From: SZUA-442 sp963792405
Lineage (GTDB): Bacteria > Actinomycetota > Acidimicrobiia > Spongiisociales > UBA5794
DNA: 64,000 bases
Assembly: GCA_963792405.1 (NCBI GenBank)
Contig: CAWBVU010000001.1
Span: 1-64,000 of the forward strand
Direction: 5' to 3'
Of this stretch, positions 19,740-30,057 are shown one piece after another. The notes under the pieces are model-generated. The model was not told the origin of the DNA. It saw only the letters and a list, made by a program, of their open reading frames with translations, and made no database searches. Numbering within the stretch: position 1 is the stretch's first letter; every line of letters begins with the position of its first letter. Both the position numbers and the translations under genes were made by a program.

Positions 19740-20474
19740 ATGCAGGGAGCCGAGAACACGAACGAGGCCGGGCCGGCCTACCAACCGCACATCGGTGCGT
19801 CACGGCAGTACATGCGTGACATCATCCTGGGCGTCAACGACGGCCTCGTGTCCACGTTCCTCCTCGTCGCCGGCGTCGTCGGCGGCAACCTCGATGCGAC
19901 GGCGGTCCTCCTGACCGGGATCGCGGGAGCCGTCGCAGGCATGATCTCGATGGCCCTCGGCGAGTACCTCGCGACGAAGTCACAGGAGGAGGTGTTCGAT
20001 GCCGAGCTGGCACTGGAGGCCTACCACCTCGAACACCACAGGGAGCACGAGCGCGATCAGCTGAGGGACATGCTCGCTGCCCGCGGTCTCTCGGGCGATG
20101 ACCTCGAAACGGTCGTGAACATCATCGATGGCAACGACGAGGTGATGCTCAACATGCACGCCGCGCTCGAGTTCGGCATCGTGGACACCGAGCGCCGTAG
20201 CCCCATCGCCGCTGCGATCACCTCCGGCTTCCTCTTCCTCGCGGGTGCCCTGCCGTCCGTCATCCCCTTCGCGGTCTGGGACGACACCGGAATCGGCCTC
20301 ATCGCGGCAGCCGTCCTCAGCGGTATCGGGCTGGTCGCGGTCGGCGCCGTCAAGACCCTCCACACACGCAAGAACCCCATCGTCTCCGGGTTGGAGAACC
20401 TGACATTCGGCATGGTTGGCGGTGGCCTCGCCTACGTGGTGGGGTCGATGGTCGATTCGATCATCGGCGGCTGA
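19740..20474 (+). CDS. VIT1/CCC1 family iron/manganese transporter
   Basis: A 244-residue membrane protein. The N-terminal helix motif RDIILGVNDGLVSTFLLVAGVVGG and the following AGMISMALGEYLATKSQEE are characteristic of the VIT family, which moves Fe2+ or Mn2+ out of the cytosol. A hydrophilic helical insert (about residues 85-145) rich in Glu, His and Asp corresponds to the cytosolic metal-binding domain seen in plant VIT1. Three hydrophobic segments follow. It is a single-gene unit starting at a leaderless-type promoter, and converges on the cobalamin operon. Protection against excess ferrous iron is the likely role, by family. Confidence 0.88.
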   Translation: MQGAENTNEAGPAYQPHIGASRQYMRDIILGVNDGLVSTFLLVAGVVGGNLDATAVLLTGIAGAVAGMISMALGEYLATKSQEEVFDAELALEAYHLEHHREHERDQLRDMLAARGLSGDDLETVVNIIDGNDEVMLNMHAALEFGIVDTERRSPIAAAITSGFLFLAGALPSVIPFAVWDDTGIGLIAAAVLSGIGLVAVGAVKTLHTRKNPIVSGLENLTFGMVGGGLAYVVGSMVDSIIGG

Positions 20475-20489
20475 CGGGGGCGGGAGCGG

Positions 20490-21017
20490 CTAGTAGTCGA
20501 GTCCCTTGCGGGCGGTGATCCCCTCATCGAACGCGTGCTTGACCTTTCGCATCTCCGTCACCGTGTCCGCGACCTCGATGATGGCGTCGTGCGCGTCCCT
20601 GCCGGTCACGACGATGTTCACGTCATCGGGTCGGGAGCGAAGGGTGTCGACCATGTCGGCGACGTCGACCCAGCCGAACGTGACCGGATAGGTCGCTTCG
20701 TCGAGGATGACGAGTTGGTAGTCGCCCGACGCAATGATGTGCTTCGCCCGCGTCCATGCGTCCCTCGCGGCCATGGTCGTCGCCTCCATGTCCTCGGATT
20801 CCCACGTGAACCCGTCGCCGCCGACGATCCAGTCCACGCCGAGCCGTTCTGCCATCTGCTTCTCGCCCGTCTGCCACTTGTCGGACTTGATGAACTGGAT
20901 GACGCACACCTTCCAGCCCCTGGCGACCGCCCTCAGCATGACGCCGAACGCCGAGCTCGACTTCCCCTTGCCATCGCCGGTGTTGACGATGACCAAACCT
21001 CTCCTCGATCCGCTCAT
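20490..21017 (-). CDS. cobO: Corrinoid adenosyltransferase (CobO/CobA/BtuR family)
   Basis: A 175-residue enzyme that transfers the adenosyl group of ATP to cob(I)alamin, making coenzyme B12. The N-terminal P-loop variant NTGDGKGKSSSAFG is the family signature. VIQFIKSDKWQTGE and the Walker-B-like QLVILDEATYP follow, with the conserved VNIVVTGRDAH near the C-terminus. Its start overlaps the stop of the ABC ATPase gene (ATGA). This makes it the last gene of a four-gene unit behind a cobalamin riboswitch, which is strong context for corrinoid salvage: import, then adenosylation. Confidence 0.93.
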   Translation of the reverse strand: MSGSRRGLVIVNTGDGKGKSSSAFGVMLRAVARGWKVCVIQFIKSDKWQTGEKQMAERLGVDWIVGGDGFTWESEDMEATTMAARDAWTRAKHIIASGDYQLVILDEATYPVTFGWVDVADMVDTLRSRPDDVNIVVTGRDAHDAIIEVADTVTEMRKVKHAFDEGITARKGLDY

Positions 21018-21799
21018 CGCGGCTCCTTCTCTCGCATGGACACGATGACCTGTTCGCCTTCGACGTCGATGACGCGAACGGTGGGCTCGAAGACCTCACA
21101 GAGCAACCCCTCGGTCATCACCTCCTTCGGTGCCCCCACCCCTCTCAGACGCCCCGAATCCATCACACCCACACGATCGCAGAACTGCGCGGCGGCGGTG
21201 AGGTCATGCATCGCGGAGACGATCGCGATGCCGCGCTCCGTCCTCACGGTGTCGATCAGTTCGAGGACCTGGTGCTGCCTGGCGATGTCGAGGGCCGCCG
21301 TTGCCTCGTCGAGTACCAGGACGGGGGATTCCTGGGCGATCACCCTCGCCATCGAGACCCGCTGGGTCTCGCCCCCCGACAGCGATGCGACGTCCCTCTC
21401 GGCGAAGGCCACGAGGTCGAGCGCGTCGAGGGCCTCCCACACTGCGGTGATGTCGTCCCTTCGCTCGGCAGCAAGGAGCCCGAGATGGGGCGTCCTCCCG
21501 AGGAGGACGAAGTCGAAGACCGCCATCCCCGCGGGGTACTGGGGTCGTTGGGGCACATAGGCGACGAGACCCGCACGCGCCCTTCCGGTCGTGGTCGCCA
21601 TGTTGCGACCACCGATCGAAGCCGACCCGGCGGCGATGGGTCCCCCGACCAGCGTGCGCAGCAGCGTCGACTTCCCGGCTCCGTTCGGGCCGAGGACACC
21701 GAACCACTCCCCTGCATCGACCGAGAACGTGACGTCATCGACCACCGTGGCGTCACCGAATCGCACGCTGACCGAGTCGAGGACCACGAGACCGCTCAT
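21014..21799 (-). CDS. btuD: ABC transporter ATP-binding protein, probable cobalamin uptake
   Basis: A 261-residue ATPase of the BtuD/FepC class. It shows the Walker A GPNGAGKSTLL, the Q-loop at VPQRPQ, the signature LSGGETQRVSMAR, Walker B VLVLDEATAALD and the switch His in SAMHDLT. The short residual domain ends in a glutamate-rich tail. I start at ATG 21799, which overlaps the permease stop; longer upstream readings are antisense to nothing useful and cross the permease gene. The family alone could serve iron-siderophore or heme uptake, but the riboswitch upstream and cobO downstream point to corrinoids. Confidence 0.9.
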   Translation of the reverse strand: MSGLVVLDSVSVRFGDATVVDDVTFSVDAGEWFGVLGPNGAGKSTLLRTLVGGPIAAGSASIGGRNMATTTGRARAGLVAYVPQRPQYPAGMAVFDFVLLGRTPHLGLLAAERRDDITAVWEALDALDLVAFAERDVASLSGGETQRVSMARVIAQESPVLVLDEATAALDIARQHQVLELIDTVRTERGIAIVSAMHDLTAAAQFCDRVGVMDSGRLRGVGAPKEVMTEGLLCEVFEPTVRVIDVEGEQVIVSMREKEPR

Positions 21800-22848
21800 G
21801 ACACCACGCCCCTGCTCGTGCGCATCACCACGGCGAAGAACGGTGCGCCGACGAACGCCGTCACCACACCGATCGGGATCTCGTAGGGCGACTGCACCGT
21901 GCGCGCCACGACGTCGGCCACGACGAGGAAGGCTCCGCCGAGGAGGATGGAGAGGGGGACGATGACCCGATACGACGAACCGGTCAGAAGTCGCACGGTG
22001 TGGGGCACGATGATCCCCACGAAGCCGATGAGCCCCGTGACGGCGACGACGGCCGCGGTTCCGAGGGTCGCGAAGGCGACCAGGATCAGCCTGACACGGT
22101 CGGGCCGTATGCCAAGCGATCCCGCCTCCACGTCCCCGACCGCGAGGACGTCCATCAGGCGTCGGCCGAGCACGACCACCACGAGCGCCACGGCGACATA
22201 CGGGAGCGCGAGGCGCACCTCGAACCAGCTCGCCGTCGCCAGGCTCCCGAGGATCCAGCTGTAGACCTCCCGGAGGGTGTCTGACTCGCGCTGCTGGACC
22301 AGCGTCTGGGCCGCGGTCAGGAACGCCGACACTGCCACGCCGGCGAGGATGAGGGTGACCGCCGTGTGTCCCGAGCGGACGCTGTAGCCCAGTGCGTAGG
22401 CGAGGCTCACCCCGACGATGCCTCCGATGAACGCAGCGAGCGGGAGCGGATCGATGAGCCACTCGGTGGCGTTCGGGATGTACGCGATGGCGAGGGTGGC
22501 GCCGAGGCCGGCGCCCGCACCGGCACCCAGGAGATAGGGATCCGCGAGTGGGTTCCGGAAGACGCCCTGGTAGGCGGCACCGGCCGCGGACAGCATCGAC
22601 CCCACGAGCACACCGAGCACCACACGCGGCATTCGGATCTCCCACAGGATGGCGTCACCCCGGGGTGTCAGGCCCGAGTCCATCTCGACGAACGGCAGCC
22701 GGTCGAGGATCGACCGCCAGATCCCCGACGGTGGCAGCGACACGGGGCCGACCATCGCCGCAAGGGTCACGGACGCAACCAGAACGCCGAGTGCCGCCAC
22801 GATCCACCATGCGCGAATACGGGTGCCGGAGGGCCTGCCTGCATTCAT
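21796..22848 (-). CDS. btuC: FecCD-family ABC transporter permease, probable cobalamin uptake
   Basis: A 350-residue permease with about ten helices. Family marks include the segment RMPRVVLGVLVGSMLSAAGAA followed by QGVFRNPLADPYLLG, GLIGFVGIIVPHTVR and a C-terminal IPIGVVTAFVGAPFF, as in BtuC/FecCD. It forms the membrane channel through which the ATPase drives the substrate delivered by the binding protein. The ATG at 22848 overlaps the stop of the binding-protein gene, and its own stop overlaps the ATPase start, so the three are tightly coupled. Confidence 0.9.
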   Translation of the reverse strand: MNAGRPSGTRIRAWWIVAALGVLVASVTLAAMVGPVSLPPSGIWRSILDRLPFVEMDSGLTPRGDAILWEIRMPRVVLGVLVGSMLSAAGAAYQGVFRNPLADPYLLGAGAGAGLGATLAIAYIPNATEWLIDPLPLAAFIGGIVGVSLAYALGYSVRSGHTAVTLILAGVAVSAFLTAAQTLVQQRESDTLREVYSWILGSLATASWFEVRLALPYVAVALVVVVLGRRLMDVLAVGDVEAGSLGIRPDRVRLILVAFATLGTAAVVAVTGLIGFVGIIVPHTVRLLTGSSYRVIVPLSILLGGAFLVVADVVARTVQSPYEIPIGVVTAFVGAPFFAVVMRTSRGVVS

Positions 22849-23834
22849 GGCGTCCCGAACCCGGCCTCCAGCACGCCCTCGACGACGTCCTCGAGGAGGA
22901 GGGTGATGCGCGGGCCCCACCGGCTCGCGATGTCGTCGTCGAGTTCGACGATCGCACCCGACTCGACTGCCGAGATCGTGCCCCAACCCGGCCGGGCGGA
23001 CACGGTCTCGGCGGATTGGCCACAACACCCCACGTCGGCGAGGAGGATCAGGTCGGGATCGCTCGCCACGATGTACTCCGCGGACAGTTGCGGGTAGCCG
23101 TACCCGTCGGGATCCGCGGTATCCGCGATGTTCGCCATCGTCGTGCCGGCGAGGAGCTCGCCGATGAAGGTGGACGACGTGATCGTGTAGTAGGTGTCGT
23201 CGACCTCCCAGTAGTAGGTGAGGTTCGCTGTCCCCTGCGGCAGCTGTGCGATGGTGGCGGAGAGAGCCGCCCTCGTCGATTCGACCAGCGCCTCGGCGTC
23301 CGCGGAATGCCCGGTCGCCGCGCCGACCTGGAGCCACTGGGTGAACGCATCCTCGAGATCAGCGGCGGTCGGGTGCAGGATCACGGGGACCCCGATGGCG
23401 TCGAGCCCGGCGATCACGTCGGTGGGGTCGTACGACAGGAATACGAGATCGGGGTCGAGCGCGGCGATGGCCTCGATGTTGGGGGTGAATGCGGACAGGT
23501 CCGTCACCGGCGCGTCCTCTGGGTAGGTGGAGAGGCTGTCGACCGCCACGACCTGGTCTCCGGCACCCACCGCGAACAGGAGCTCGGTGGAGGTGGGCGA
23601 GATCGACACGATGCGCTCGGGTCGAGTCTCGATGACGACCGGTCCGTTCGGTGCGTCGATGGTGACCGGGAACCCGTCAGCGGCATCGACGAGCGCCGGC
23701 GTCGTCGATGAAGTGACCTCGGCCGCGCCCTGGGTCGGTCCCCCGGTCGCGGAGCTGCTCGCACATCCGCTCGTGACGATGGCGAGCGCGATGGCAGCCG
23801 CAAGCATGGCCACAAAGGTGATCCGGAACCTCAT
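22845..23834 (-). CDS. btuF: Periplasmic-type substrate-binding lipoprotein, probable cobalamin uptake
   Basis: A 329-residue lipoprotein: hydrophobic leader then a lipobox ending at Cys24 (IVTSGC). It then has the class III binding-protein fold with RPERIVSISPTSTELLFAVG and VDSLSTYP, as in BtuF and siderophore-binding proteins. It captures the ligand outside the membrane and hands it to the permease. The ATG at 23834 is preceded by GAGGAG, which is inside a perfect 8-bp stem (23838-23859), so translation is probably gated by the upstream riboswitch. It is the first gene of the operon. A CCG motif near the C-terminus is of unknown significance. Confidence 0.9.
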   Translation of the reverse strand: MRFRITFVAMLAAAIALAIVTSGCASSSATGGPTQGAAEVTSSTTPALVDAADGFPVTIDAPNGPVVIETRPERIVSISPTSTELLFAVGAGDQVVAVDSLSTYPEDAPVTDLSAFTPNIEAIAALDPDLVFLSYDPTDVIAGLDAIGVPVILHPTAADLEDAFTQWLQVGAATGHSADAEALVESTRAALSATIAQLPQGTANLTYYWEVDDTYYTITSSTFIGELLAGTTMANIADTADPDGYGYPQLSAEYIVASDPDLILLADVGCCGQSAETVSARPGWGTISAVESGAIVELDDDIASRWGPRITLLLEDVVEGVLEAGFGTP

Positions 23835-23837
23835 GTC

Positions 23838-24016
23838 GTCTCCTCTCCCCGGAGGAGACGGGCTGGGCGGCGTCGCTCTTCTCCTCCGGAGAGCGGACGC
23901 CCACCGCACCCGAGGCGACCTGGCTACCTCCGTGGAGGATCACAGTTGCGGGACAGCGCCGGGATCACACCGGACTTCGCTCGGTTGCAGAACCCGGGAC
24001 AGGCCCGGGGCGCCTC
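23838..24016 (-). promoter_or_regulatory. Cobalamin riboswitch with RBS-sequestering expression platform
   Basis: On the minus strand the leader carries the hallmark CCGCAACTGT (plus-strand 23942-23951) preceded by GGTGTGATCC, and the B12-box-like GTAGCCAGG (23919-23927). A closing P1 stem pairs GAGGCG (24011-24016) with CGCCTC (23912-23917), bounding the aptamer. The downstream platform has a hairpin with stems GGCGTC/GACGCC and GCTCT/AGAGC. A second hairpin (23838-23859), GTCTCCTC/GAGGAGAC, hides the btuF ribosome binding site. By family it should switch the uptake genes off when coenzyme B12 is plentiful. Confidence 0.88.
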
Positions 24017-24019
24017 CGA

Positions 24020-24025
24020 ACGATA
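24020..24025 (-). promoter_or_regulatory. -10 element of the riboswitch-controlled btu-cob operon
   Basis: TATCGT on the minus strand. The expected transcription start about seven bases downstream falls at the 5' edge of the riboswitch P1 stem, which supports both assignments. Confidence 0.5.
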
Positions 24026-24142
24026 GCGTGGCGCCGGTCCCGTGGCATGGCCGGAGTCCGGTCCCTTTTCGCGTTCGCGTCGAGGTGACTCCGTCGTCCT
24101 GTGCCCCAGGGTCCCGCCGTGAGGTGGCGGGTGGACAGGGGC

Positions 24143-24148
24143 TATCGT
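24143..24148 (+). promoter_or_regulatory. -10 element for leaderless small membrane peptide transcript
   Basis: TATCGT seven bases before the GTG at 24156, with no convincing ribosome binding site between. Confidence 0.5.
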
Positions 24149-24155
24149 TCCTCCT

Positions 24156-24296
24156 GTGAAACGAATCGTTCTCGCTCTCGCTGTCACCATTGCGATCGCG
24201 GGCCTCGTCGCTGCGAGACGGTCCATGCAACGGACGGACCTCCCGGACGCGCCCGAGGGTTCGTGGCAGCTCGCGGGCGACTCCCCAGCCGCGTGA
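24156..24296 (+). CDS. 46-residue single-pass membrane peptide
   Basis: A short reading frame beginning with GTG: MKRIVLALAVTIAIAGLVAA, then an Arg-rich turn and a hydrophilic tail ending LAGDSPAA. The first 22 residues look like a membrane anchor or an uncleaved signal sequence. Its stop codon overlaps the GTG start of the next gene (GTGA at 24293-24296), a coupling that would be unlikely by chance. A TANNNT box lies seven bases upstream of its start. It is too short to match to a family by eye. It may anchor or accompany the Rossmann-like protein, or be a leader peptide that feeds ribosomes into it. Confidence 0.55.
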   Translation: MKRIVLALAVTIAIAGLVAARRSMQRTDLPDAPEGSWQLAGDSPAA

Positions 24297-25015
24297 GGAT
24301 CCTGCTCGACGCAACAGGCGAGGTGGGCCGACGGACCGCGCGCATCCTCCTCTCCGAACGCGACACGGAGTTCATCGGGCTCTGGCGGGATACCAGCGCC
24401 ACGCCACGCAGGAGATCGGGACCGGCAGACGACGCCACGGGTTTCGACGTCGTCGTCACCGACCGCGAGCGACAGATCGGCGACCTCGTTGCGAGGGCGT
24501 CCGTCGCCGGCATTCCCATCGTCACATGGGTCGATTCCGACGAGGTGCCGGCGGGGCGCACCGCCGCCCCCATCGTCACGGGAGCCAACGTCGGATCAGC
24601 GCTCCCCGAAGCGCTCCTCGCCCATCCCTCCGCGTCACCCCGAGACGGTGAGGAGGTCACCGTGGGCTGGACCGAGCCCGGACGGCCGCTCCGTCGCGGA
24701 CATGCCCTCGCGTTCCCCGAGCCGGTCGGCATGGCCTGGACCACCCCTCGTGGAGAAGGACGGAGGGTGGCGTACCGGGACGACGAGTGGGGTGGCGCCA
24801 CGACCCTGATCGAGTCCGGTGACGAGCGCCGGGTCGTGGGTGTCGCAGACCTCTCTGTTCATCTCGAGGCACTCGTGCTCGCTGCCGCGACGCTCGTCGC
24901 GGCCTCTGGCGCGTATCCCTCGAGGGTGTCGAGGGCGGGCGACCGAGCCGAGGCGTTGCTGGATCTGCTCTCACACCTGGAACTGGACATCGCCGTCTGG
25001 CGTTCATCCACCTGA
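24293..25015 (+). CDS. Rossmann-like protein resembling dihydrodipicolinate reductase-type dehydrogenases, function unknown
   Basis: A 240-residue protein starting RILLDATGEVGRRTARILLS, a glycine-containing beta-alpha-beta start like NAD(P)-binding folds, although the glycine spacing (GxxGxxx) is loose. A middle stretch reads GIPIVTWVDSDEVPAGRTAAPIVTGANVGSALPEALLAHP, which resembles the IGANFALG-like step of DapB and related homoserine/aspartate dehydrogenases. I cannot name the reaction. The C-terminal third is helical, with VHLEALVLAAATLVAASGAYP. The GTG start at 24293 overlaps the stop of the small membrane peptide. The NHLRC2-like gene begins seven bases after its stop. Confidence 0.6.
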   Translation: MRILLDATGEVGRRTARILLSERDTEFIGLWRDTSATPRRRSGPADDATGFDVVVTDRERQIGDLVARASVAGIPIVTWVDSDEVPAGRTAAPIVTGANVGSALPEALLAHPSASPRDGEEVTVGWTEPGRPLRRGHALAFPEPVGMAWTTPRGEGRRVAYRDDEWGGATTLIESGDERRVVGVADLSVHLEALVLAAATLVAASGAYPSRVSRAGDRAEALLDLLSHLELDIAVWRSST

Positions 25016-25021
25016 CGCCCC

Positions 25022-27034
25022 ATGTCCAGAGTCACCCTCGCTGCGCTGCTGCTCGTCGTGCTCGCCACGGCTGCGTGTACCCCCGTCGACGACATCGCCG
25101 GGGGACCCGACACGACGACCGTCGACCCCTCGACGTCGGCGCCGTACGAGGGCGAGTCCTTCGCCGGCACCGTCGACGCGCCCGACTTCCCCGAGGGTCT
25201 CGAGTGGGTCAACACGGCGCAGCCGATCTCACTCGTCGACCTCAGGGGAAAGGTGGTGCTGCTCGATTTCTGGACATACGGCTGCATCAACTGCATCCAC
25301 ATCCTTCCCGACCTCGAGCGGCTCGAGGCGGAGTACCCCGACGAGCTGGTCGTCATCGGGGTCCATTCGGCGAAATTCCCCAACGAGGGAGACACCGGGA
25401 ACCTCGAGGACGTCGTCCAGCGGTACGGCATCAGGCATCCCGTCGTGAACGACAGGGATTTCGCGATCTGGTCGTCGTGGGGAGCCAACGCATGGCCGAC
25501 CGTGGCCGTGGTCGATCCCACGGGCAAGGTGGTGGGGATTCGGGCAGGCGAAGGGGTCTACGACGCCGTCGAACCCGTCATCGCAGGACTCGTCGGTGAG
25601 TTCGATGCCAAGCAGGCCATCAACAGGGACCCGATCGCCCTGCAGCTCGAGGCGGACACCGCCCCCGATCGTCCGCTTCGCTACCCGGGCAAGGTCCTGG
25701 CGGCGGACGGCCGCCTGTGGGTGGCCGACACGGGTCACCACCGCATCCTCGAGGTGGACCCCTCGACGGGGGACGTCCTTGCGGCGTTCGGCTCCGGAGC
25801 ACGGGGCGCCGACGACGGCCCTGCAGGTGACGCGACGTTCAACGCACCCCATGGGCTCGCTCTCGGGGATGGACGGCTCTACATCGCCGACACCAACAAC
25901 CACCTGATCAGGGCGATCGAGCTCGACACCGGAACCGTCACCACGGTGGTGGGCACGGGTGATCAGGGATGGCCGCCCGCGTCGGGTGGTGGCCTCGAGG
26001 TGGCCCTCTCCAGCCCGTGGGACGTCGCATGGGCGAACGGGTCGCTCTACATCGCGAATGCCGGAACCCACCAGATCTGGAAGGCGACACCTGCCTTCGA
26101 CACCGCTGGTCCCCTCATCGGCAGCGCCGTCGAGGGCACCGAGAACGGGCCGTTCGCCTCCGCCGAGTTGGCCCAGCCGTCGAGTGTGACCCTCTCGGGC
26201 GACGGCAGGCTCTACTTCGCCGACTCGGAGTCCTCGTCGATCCGCTACGGCGACCTCGCACTCGAGGAGACCTTCCTGCTCGTCGGGGGCGACGCCAGCC
26301 TCTTCGAGTTCGGCGACGCCGATGGCACGGGCAACCAGGCGCGGCTCCAGCACCCCCTGGGGACCGCCATCGCGGGCGACACCCTCTACATCGCCGACAC
26401 CTACAACTCCAAGATCAAACGCGTCGACCTCACCTCTGGCACCGTCTCGTCCTGGCTCGGAGGCGAGGCGGGATGGGCCGATGGGGTCTCTCCCTCGTTC
26501 AACGAGCCGGGAGGGCTCTCGATCGATGGGAACACCCTGTACGTCGCCGACACGAACAACCACTCGATCAGGGTCATCGACCTCGACACATCGGTGACGT
26601 CGACCCTCGTCCTCAAGGGCATCGAGGCCTTTGACCCGCCCTCCGAGTTCGCAGGCGATGTGGTGGTGCTTCCCGAGCTCTCCGCGGCGGCAGGCCCCGC
26701 CTCCCTCCTTCTCGACTACCGATTGCCCGAGGGCTACATCGTCAACGCGGAAGCGCCATCGTCGATCACGCAGAGCGGGGGGACATCCGTCGTCGTATTC
26801 GACCCGGGGGCATCGGTCGACCTGACCGGCACGGACCTCCCGGTGTCGATCCCGATCACCCTCGAGGAGGGTCGCGCAACGGCCGGATTCGACGTGACGA
26901 TCATCTACTGCAGCGACGAGGCGAAGGACCTCTGCCTCATCGACAGGGTCCGCTTCGAGCAGCCGCTCGACGTGGGGCCTCCTGGGCCATCGACGCAGAT
27001 CGTGCTTGCTCGAACGATCGCGACGCCCGGCTGA
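25022..27034 (+). CDS. NHLRC2-like lipoprotein: thioredoxin domain plus NHL beta-propeller
   Basis: A 670-residue protein. The N-terminus is a lipoprotein signal with lipobox ending at Cys19 (LATAAC), then a Ser/Thr/Pro linker. A thioredoxin-fold domain (about 55-195) has the dithiol motif C88-I-N-C91 in DFWTYGCINCIHILPDL, close to the NHLRC2 form. From about 220 to 530 there are NHL repeats with recurring IADTNNHxIR and VADTGHHRI segments that build a propeller. A beta-rich C-terminal domain follows. NHLRC2-type proteins are poorly understood; this one is predicted to be anchored outside the cytoplasmic membrane and could handle thiol redox. It probably shares a transcript with the two preceding genes. 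Confidence 0.85.
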   Translation: MSRVTLAALLLVVLATAACTPVDDIAGGPDTTTVDPSTSAPYEGESFAGTVDAPDFPEGLEWVNTAQPISLVDLRGKVVLLDFWTYGCINCIHILPDLERLEAEYPDELVVIGVHSAKFPNEGDTGNLEDVVQRYGIRHPVVNDRDFAIWSSWGANAWPTVAVVDPTGKVVGIRAGEGVYDAVEPVIAGLVGEFDAKQAINRDPIALQLEADTAPDRPLRYPGKVLAADGRLWVADTGHHRILEVDPSTGDVLAAFGSGARGADDGPAGDATFNAPHGLALGDGRLYIADTNNHLIRAIELDTGTVTTVVGTGDQGWPPASGGGLEVALSSPWDVAWANGSLYIANAGTHQIWKATPAFDTAGPLIGSAVEGTENGPFASAELAQPSSVTLSGDGRLYFADSESSSIRYGDLALEETFLLVGGDASLFEFGDADGTGNQARLQHPLGTAIAGDTLYIADTYNSKIKRVDLTSGTVSSWLGGEAGWADGVSPSFNEPGGLSIDGNTLYVADTNNHSIRVIDLDTSVTSTLVLKGIEAFDPPSEFAGDVVVLPELSAAAGPASLLLDYRLPEGYIVNAEAPSSITQSGGTSVVVFDPGASVDLTGTDLPVSIPITLEEGRATAGFDVTIIYCSDEAKDLCLIDRVRFEQPLDVGPPGPSTQIVLARTIATPG

Positions 27035-27076
27035 CGGCAGCAGCCGCCGCGTCGTCGCGCACGCGCGGCGACCGGC

Positions 27077-27526
27077 TCATGCCTCGACGGTGTCCTCGGC
27101 ATTGAGCGTGGACGTGCCGTTGCTCGCGGGGACGTGCACGATCGGTCGAGGGGGTGGCGTCGTGGCGACCGGCTGGTCCGTCGTCTCCTCGAGCATGATG
27201 ATCTCGACGCCGCCGACGACGTCCGAGATGAGGTTGTACAGCGCGGCACCGAGGGTCATCGCCGCGGTCGCGGTCATCACCCACACGATGGCGAGCATCA
27301 CGACCACCCTGAAGTAGAGATCGCCGTCGGGTGTCACGGCGATCGTGAGGCGATCGAACAGGTCGACGAAGGCATCGGGGATGCCCCTCCGCACGGCGAT
27401 CGACCAGGCGATCCACACACCGAGCGTCCAGACGAGGCCGGCGACGGTGTTGAGCACGAGCGTGACCTTCAGCACCGTCCACGGATCGATCTTTCGGATG
27501 ATGCGGCGAACTCGGCGTACAGTCAT
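27077..27526 (-). CDS. DUF3566 transmembrane protein downstream of gyrA
   Basis: A 149-residue protein: a basic start (MTVRRVRRIIRKIDPWTVLK), two transmembrane helices (about 20-42 and 80-102) and a Pro/Thr-rich tail. Its sequence and its position directly after gyrA match DUF3566, a family found in this place in actinobacteria. The function is unknown; the location suggests a link to cell division or replication only by proximity. The ATG at 27526 has GGAGG five bases upstream. A TACACT element (minus strand, 27548-27553) could give it its own promoter within the 62-base gap from gyrA. Confidence 0.85.
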   Translation of the reverse strand: MTVRRVRRIIRKIDPWTVLKVTLVLNTVAGLVWTLGVWIAWSIAVRRGIPDAFVDLFDRLTIAVTPDGDLYFRVVVMLAIVWVMTATAAMTLGAALYNLISDVVGGVEIIMLEETTDQPVATTPPPRPIVHVPASNGTSTLNAEDTVEA

Positions 27527-27588
27527 GTGGCCTCCGGGTCGCCGATCAGTGTACGAGGGGCACCCGCAACCGGGTGATCACCTCCCGA

Positions 27589-30042
<2,454 letters not shown>

Positions 30043-30057
30043 GATCTCCCGACCGTC

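Noticed and set aside
20809..20823. parS-like CACGTG in the cobO gene
   Set aside because: The flanks (TTCCC and AACCC) miss several consensus positions, it lies in coding sequence far from parAB, and CACGTG is frequent by chance in this composition.
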